A DNA stretch of 64,000 nt from Bos javanicus (Eukaryota > Chordata > Mammalia > Artiodactyla > Bovidae), in contig NW_026894332.1 in NCBI RefSeq assembly GCF_032452875.1, positions 62,001-126,000 of the forward strand, read 5' to 3'. Both the position numbers and the translations under genes were made by a program. Below are positions 59,300-64,000 of the stretch, one piece after another. The notes below the pieces were generated by a model. It was given only the letters and a program-made list of their open reading frames with translations, was not told the origin of the DNA and ran no database searches. The stretch's first letter is position 1. Each line of letters begins with the position of its first letter.

Positions 59300-60309
59300 T
59301 GCCTGATAATCGCCAGCTGGGCCGCAGGATTCATGCCTGCTCAGCTGCCTGATAATCGCCAGCTGGGCCGCAGGATTCATGCCTGCTCAGCTGCCTGATA
59401 ATCGCCAGCTGGGCCGCAGGATTCATGCCTGCTCAGCTGCCTGATAATCGCCAGCTGGGCCGCAGGATTCATGCCTGCTCAGCTGCCTGATAATCGCCAG
59501 CTGGGCCGCAGGATTCATGCCTGCTCAGCTGCCTGATAATCGCCAGCTGGGCCGCAGGATTCATGCCTGCTCAGCTGCCTGATAATCGCCAGCTGGGCCG
59601 CAGGATTCATGCCTGCTCAGCTGCCTGATAATCGCCAGCTGGGCCGCAGGATTCATGCCTGCTCAGCTGCCTGATAATCGCCAGCTGGGCCGCAGGATTC
59701 ATGCCTGCTCAGCTGCCTGATAATCGCCAGCTGGGCCGCAGGATTCATGCCTGCTCAGCTGCCTGATAATCGCCAGCTGGGCCGCAGGATTCATGCCTGC
59801 TCAGCTGCCTGATAACGCCAGCTGGGCCGCAGGATTCATGCCTGCTCAGCTGCCTGATAACGCCAGCTGGGCCGCAGGATTCATGCCTGCTCAGCTGCCT
59901 GATAATCGCCAGCTGGGCCGCAGGATTCATGCCTGCTCAGCTGCCTGATAATCGCCAGCTGGGCCGCAGGATTCATGCCTGCTCAGCTGCCTGATAATCG
60001 CCAGCTGGGCCGCAGGATTCATGCCTGCTCAGCTGCCTGATAATCGCCAGCTGGGCCGCGGGATTCATGCCTGCTCAGCTGCCTGATAATCGCCAGCTGG
60101 GCCGCAGGATTCATGCCTGCTCAGCTGCCTGATAATCGCCAGCTGGGCCGCGGGATTCATGCCTGCTCAGCTGCCTGATAATCGCCAGCTGGGCCGCGGG
60201 ATTCATGCCTGCTCAGCTGCCTGATAATCGCCAGCTGGGCCGCAGGATTCATGCCTGCTCAGCTGCCTGATAATCGCCAGCTGGGCCGCGGGATTCATGC
60301 CTGCTCAGC

Positions 60310-60467
60310 TGCTTGATTCTTGCCTGCTGAGGCACATGATCCGTGCAGGAGAGCTACCTGATCAGCACATGAGCAGTCACATGATCAGCGCCTCTCAGTC
60401 ACCTGATCACTGCATGACAGGCACGTGATCAGTGCCTGCTGAGGTGCGGGATCAGCGCCTGCTCAGC
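60310..60467 (+). repeat. Long unit 86, prototype type
   Basis: 158 bp, as prototype, although its flanking 46-mers are a mix of standard and A27G. Followed by 18 copies (60468-61294). Confidence 0.93.
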
Positions 60468-61294
60468 TGCCTGATAATCGCCAGCTGGGCCGCAGGATTC
60501 ATGCCTGCTCAGCTGCCTGATAATCGCCAGCTGGGCCGCGGGATTCATGCCTGCTCAGCTGCCTGATAATCGCCAGCTGGGCCGCGGGATTCATGCCTGC
60601 TCAGCTGCCTGATAATCGCCAGCTGGGCCGCAGGATTCATGCCTGCTCAGCTGCCTGATAATCGCCAGCTGGGCCGCAGGATTCATGCCTGCTCAGCTGC
60701 CTGATAATCGCCAGCTGGGCCGCAGGATTCATGCCTGCTCAGCTGCCTGATAATCGCCAGCTGGGCCGCAGGATTCATGCCTGCTCAGCTGCCTGATAAT
60801 CGCCAGCTGGGCCGCGGGATTCATGCCTGCTCAGCTGCCTGATAATCGCCAGCTGGGCCGCAGGATTCATGCCTGCTCAGCTGCCTGATAATCGCCAGCT
60901 GGGCCGCAGGATTCATGCCTGCTCAGCTGCCTGATAACGCCAGCTGGGCCGCAGGATTCATGCCTGCTCAGCTGCCTGATAATCGCCAGCTGGGCCGCGG
61001 GATTCATGCCTGCTCAGCTGCCTGATAATCGCCAGCTGGGCCGCGGGATTCATGCCTGCTCAGCTGCCTGATAATCGCCAGCTGGGCCGCAGGATTCATG
61101 CCTGCTCAGCTGCCTGATAATCGCCAGCTGGGCCGCAGGATTCATGCCTGCTCAGCTGCCTGATAATCGCCAGCTGGGCCGCAGGATTCATGCCTGCTCA
61201 GCTGCCTGATAATCGCCAGCTGGGCCGCAGGATTCATGCCTGCTCAGCTGCCTGATAATCGCCAGCTGGGCCGCAGGATTCATGCCTGCTCAGC

Positions 61295-61452
61295 TGCCTG
61301 ATTCTTGCCTGCTGAGGCACATGATCCGTGCAGGAGAGCTACCTGATCAGCACATGAGCAGTCACATGATCAGCGCCTCTCAGTCACCTGATCACTGCAT
61401 GACAGGCACGTGATCAGTGCCTGCTGAGGTGCGGGATCAGCGCCTGCTCAGC
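61295..61452 (+). repeat. Long unit 87
   Basis: 158 bp; TGCC start, otherwise prototype. Followed by 5 copies (61453-61682). Confidence 0.92.
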
Positions 61453-61682
61453 TGCCTGATAATCGCCAGCTGGGCCGCAGGATTCATGCCTGCTCAGCTG
61501 CCTGATAATCGCCAGCTGGGCCGCAGGATTCATGCCTGCTCAGCTGCCTGATAATCGCCAGCTGGGCCGCAGGATTCATGCCTGCTCAGCTGCCTGATAA
61601 TCGCCAGCTGGGCCGCAGGATTCATGCCTGCTCAGCTGCCTGATAACCGCCAGCTGGGCCGCAGGATTCATGCCTGCTCAGC

Positions 61683-61781
61683 TGCCTGATAAGCGCCAGC
61701 TGTCCCGCAGGGCATTCAGTGCCTGCTCACTGCTGACAGATGATCAGCGCCAGCTGGGCGCAGGATTCATGCCTGCTCAGC
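61683..61781 (+). repeat. Long unit 88, remnant
   Basis: 99 bp; a mutated 46-mer (TGATAAGCGCC, CAGCTGTCCCGCAG, GGGCATTCAGTGCC) runs into CTCACTGCTGACAGATGATC, a short piece of long-unit type, and then a 46-mer 3' half. Followed by 14 copies (61782-62425). Confidence 0.82.
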
Positions 61782-62425
61782 TGCCTGATAATCGCCAGCT
61801 GGGCCGCAGGATTCATGCCTGCTCAGCTGCCTGATAATCGCCAGCTGGGCCGCAGGATTCATGCCTGCTCAGCTGCCTGATAATCGCCAGCTGGGCCGCA
61901 GGATTCATGCCTGCTCAGCTGCCTGATAATCGCCAGCTGGGCCGCAGGATTCATGCCTGCTCAGCTGCCTGATAATCGCCAGCTGGGCCGCAGGATTCAT
62001 GCCTGCTCAGCTGCCTGATAATCGCCAGCTGGGCCGCAGGATTCATGCCTGCTCAGCTGCCTGATAATCGCCAGCTGGGCCGCGGGATTCATGCCTGCTC
62101 AGCTGCCTGATAATCGCCAGCTGGGCCGCAGGATTCATGCCTGCTCAGCTGCCTGATAATCGCCAGCTGGGCCGCGGGATTCATGCCTGCTCAGCTGCCT
62201 GATAATCGCCAGCTGGGCCGCAGGATTCATGCCTGCTCAGCTGCCTGATAATCGCCAGCTGGGCCGCAGGATTCATGCCTGCTCAGCTGCCTGATAATCG
62301 CCAGCTGGGCCGCAGGATTCATGCCTGCTCAGCTGCCTGATAATCGCCAGCTGGGCCGCAGGATTCATGCCTGCTCAGCTGCCTGATAATCGCCAGCTGG
62401 GCCGCGGGATTCATGCCTGCTCAGC

Positions 62426-62583
62426 TGCTTGATTCTTGCCTGCTGAGGCACATGATCCGTGCAGGAGAGCTGCCTGATCAGCACATGAGCAGTCACATGA
62501 TCAGCGCCTCTCAGTCACCTGATCACTGCATGACAGGCACGTGATCAGTGCCTGCTGAGGTGCGGGATCAGCGCCTGCTCAGC
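62426..62583 (+). repeat. Long unit 89
   Basis: 158 bp; GAGCTGCC, otherwise prototype. Followed by 12 copies (62584-63133), one of 44 bp (TGATAAGCCAGC near 62952). Confidence 0.92.
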
Positions 62584-63133
62584 TGCCTGATAATCGCCAG
62601 CTGGGCCGCAGGATTCATGCCTGCTCAGCTGCCTGATAATCGCCAGCTGGGCCGCAGGATTCATGCCTGCTCAGCTGCCTGATAATCGCCAGCTGGGCCG
62701 CAGGATTCATGCCTGCTCAGCTGCCTGATAATCGCCAGCTGGGCCGCAGGATTCATGCCTGCTCAGCTGCCTGATAATCGCCAGCTGGGCCGCAGGATTC
62801 ATGCCTGCTCAGCTGCCTGATAATCGCCAGCTGGGCCGCGGGATTCATGCCTGCTCAGCTGCCTGATAATCGCCAGCTGGGCCGCAGGATTCATGCCTGC
62901 TCAGCTGCCTGATAATCGCCAGCTGGGCCGCAGGATTCATGCCTGCTCAGCTGCCTGATAAGCCAGCTGGGCCGCAGGATTCATGCCTGCTCAGCTGCCT
63001 GATAATCGCCAGCTGGGCCGCAGGATTCATGCCTGCTCAGCTGCCTGATAATCGCCAGCTGGGCCGCAGGATTCATGCCTGCTCAGCTGCCTGATAATCG
63101 CCAGCTGGGCCGCGGGATTCATGCCTGCTCAGC

Positions 63134-63291
63134 TGCTTGATTCTTGCCTGCTGAGGCACATGATCCGTGCAGGAGAGCTACCTGATCAGCACATGAGCAG
63201 TCACATGATCAGCGCCTCTCAGTCACCTGATCACTGCATGACAGGCACGTGATCAGTGCCTGCTGAGGTGCGGGATCAGCGCCTGCTCAGC
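63134..63291 (+). repeat. Long unit 90, prototype type
   Basis: 158 bp, as prototype. Last long unit of the window, followed by 46-mers to the end. Confidence 0.93.
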
Positions 63292-64000
63292 TGCCTGATA
63301 ATCGCCAGCTGGGCCGCAGGATTCATGCCTGCTCAGCTGCCTGATAATCGCCAGCTGGGCCGCGGGATTCATGCCTGCTCAGCTGCCTGATAATCGCCAG
63401 CTGGGCCGCAGGATTCATGCCTGCTCAGCTGCCTGATAATCGCCAGCTGGGCCGCAGGATTCATGCCTGCTCAGCTGCCTGATAATCGCCAGCTGGGCCG
63501 CGGGATTCATGCCTGCTCAGCTGCCTGATAATCGCCAGCTGGGCCGCAGGATTCATGCCTGCTCAGCTGCCTGATAATCGCCAGCTGGGCCGCAGGATTC
63601 ATGCCTGCTCAGCTGCCTGATAATCGCCAGCTGGGCCGCAGGATTCATGCCTGCTCAGCTGCCTGATAATCGCCAGCTGGGCCGCAGGAGTCATGCCTGC
63701 TCAGCTGCCTGATAATCGCCAGCTGGGCCATGGGATTCATGCCTGCTCAGCTGCCTGATAACCGCCAGCTGGGCCTCAGGATTCATGCCTGCTCAGCTGC
63801 CTGATAACCGCCAGCTGGGCCGCAGGATTCATGCCTGCTCAGCTGCCTGATAACCGCCAGCTGGGCCGCAGGATTCATGCCTGCTCAGCTGCCTGATAAT
63901 CGCCAGCTGGGCCGCAGAGTTCATGCCTGCTCAGCTGCCTGATAATCGCCAGCTGGGCCGCAGGATTCATGCCTGCTCAGCGGCCTGATAATCGCCAGCT
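63292..64000 (+). repeat. Terminal 46-mer block with private variants
   Basis: Fifteen copies plus a 19-base partial one. The copies from 63660 onward are nearly all changed: GGAGTCATG (63690), GGCCATGGG (63706 copy), GGCCTCAGG with T11C (63752 copy), T11C (63798 and 63844 copies), CGCAGAGTTC (63890 copy), and GGCCTGATAA at the start of the last copy (63982). The cluster of unshared changes suggests that the array end is near. Confidence 0.88.

Larger units (their letters stand above)
58503..61682 (+). repeat. Block series 14-22-18-5, right copy
   Basis: Blocks start at 58503 (14), 59300 (22), 60468 (18) and 61453 (5), matching spacing at 35937-39074. Inside are 45-bp copies near 58650, 58741, 59815, 59860 and 60933, a 43-bp copy at 58919, and A27G copies that the left series lacks. 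Confidence 0.6.
1..64000. repeat. Two-component satellite array filling the window
   Basis: Every base belongs to a 46-bp unit, a 158-bp unit, or a recognisable hybrid or truncation of these. Both units keep one orientation throughout. No stretch of unique DNA, gene, RNA gene, transposon end, poly-A tail, telomeric repeat or promoter-plus-gene arrangement was seen. The first copy starts at base 1 in unit phase, and the last copy is cut at base 64000, so the array extends past both ends. The 46-mer length is not a multiple of three (46 = 3 x 15 + 1), so each frame meets the TGA and TAA of the unit within about 138 bases. This keeps open frames short everywhere. Confidence 0.98.
48554..64000. 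repeat. Variant-rich right zone with the A27G subfamily
   Basis: From the copy at 48554 a variant reading CCGCGGGATTC (A27 to G, adding a third CpG) recurs in scattered and sometimes adjacent copies (for example 49188, 49234, 49326, 57827, 58013, 60057, 61045). T11-to-C copies, copies of 38-45 bp and truncated long units are also more frequent here than to the left. Standard copies remain the majority. The pattern suits the less homogenised flank of a satellite array. Confidence 0.85.

Noticed and set aside
59745..59930. 61-codon open frame on the minus strand
   Set aside because: It arises from two successive 45-bp copies near 59815 and 59860; repeat-derived.
1..64000. CRISPR array
   Set aside because: The 46-mers are directly adjacent with no unique spacers, and the 158-bp units are all one family instead of varied spacers. 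No cas genes are present.
1..64000. Protein-coding minisatellite (tandem repeat exon)
   Set aside because: The unit length is not a multiple of three and contains TGA and TAA, so no frame stays open over many copies on either strand.
1..64000. Telomeric or known alpha-satellite-type sequence
   Set aside because: No TTAGGG-type repeat, no unit of about 171 bp and no CENP-B-box-like motif was seen.
1..64000. G-quadruplex array
   Set aside because: Each 46-mer has only one GGG run, so four runs span over 138 bases, too far apart for a typical quadruplex.

Overview
The whole 64 kb window is one uninterrupted satellite DNA array. I found no protein-coding gene, RNA gene, transposon or unique sequence. 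Two repeat units, all head-to-tail and in one orientation, tile it end to end. The short unit is 46 bp, about 61% G+C, with roughly 1,090 copies covering nearly 80% of the window. The long unit is canonically 158 bp, with about 90 copies (some truncated or hybrid), and it separates the 46-mers into blocks of 4 to 32 copies. The array runs off both ends of the window.

The content points to a eukaryotic heterochromatic or subtelomeric-type satellite read through by a long-read assembly. A prokaryotic origin is very unlikely, because 64 kb holds no gene. The sequence alone does not let me name the species or chromosome, and I do not recognise the 46-mer as a named satellite.

The two units are related. 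The 158-mer splits into seven segments of 21-23 bp, and the 46-mer into two segments of 23 bp, all resembling one another. An old 23-bp repeat therefore seems to have given rise to both.

There is order above the blocks. The series of 46-mer copy numbers between long units repeats itself. A segment of about 5.26 kb (22135-27394) is followed directly by a copy (27395-32678) with ten long units in register. A partial third copy lies at 10674-14627. A pair of blocks with 14 then 22 copies occurs four times between 32.8 and 47.3 kb, and a 14-22-18-4/5 series occurs at 35.9 kb and again at 58.5 kb.

Homogeneity changes along the window. From 1 to about 44.6 kb almost every 46-mer looks identical (about 15 visible variants in roughly 750 copies). 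From about 44.6 kb on, point variants and short indels become common. From 48.58 kb a subfamily with A27 changed to G appears and mixes with the standard form. Most of the last eight 46-mers carry private changes. The array edge is therefore probably to the right of the window and the homogenised core to the left.

All coordinates come from reading the sequence by eye. Block boundaries were cross-checked by dividing block lengths by 46; individual bases were not machine-aligned. In the entries below, 'prototype' means the 158-bp unit at 507-664.
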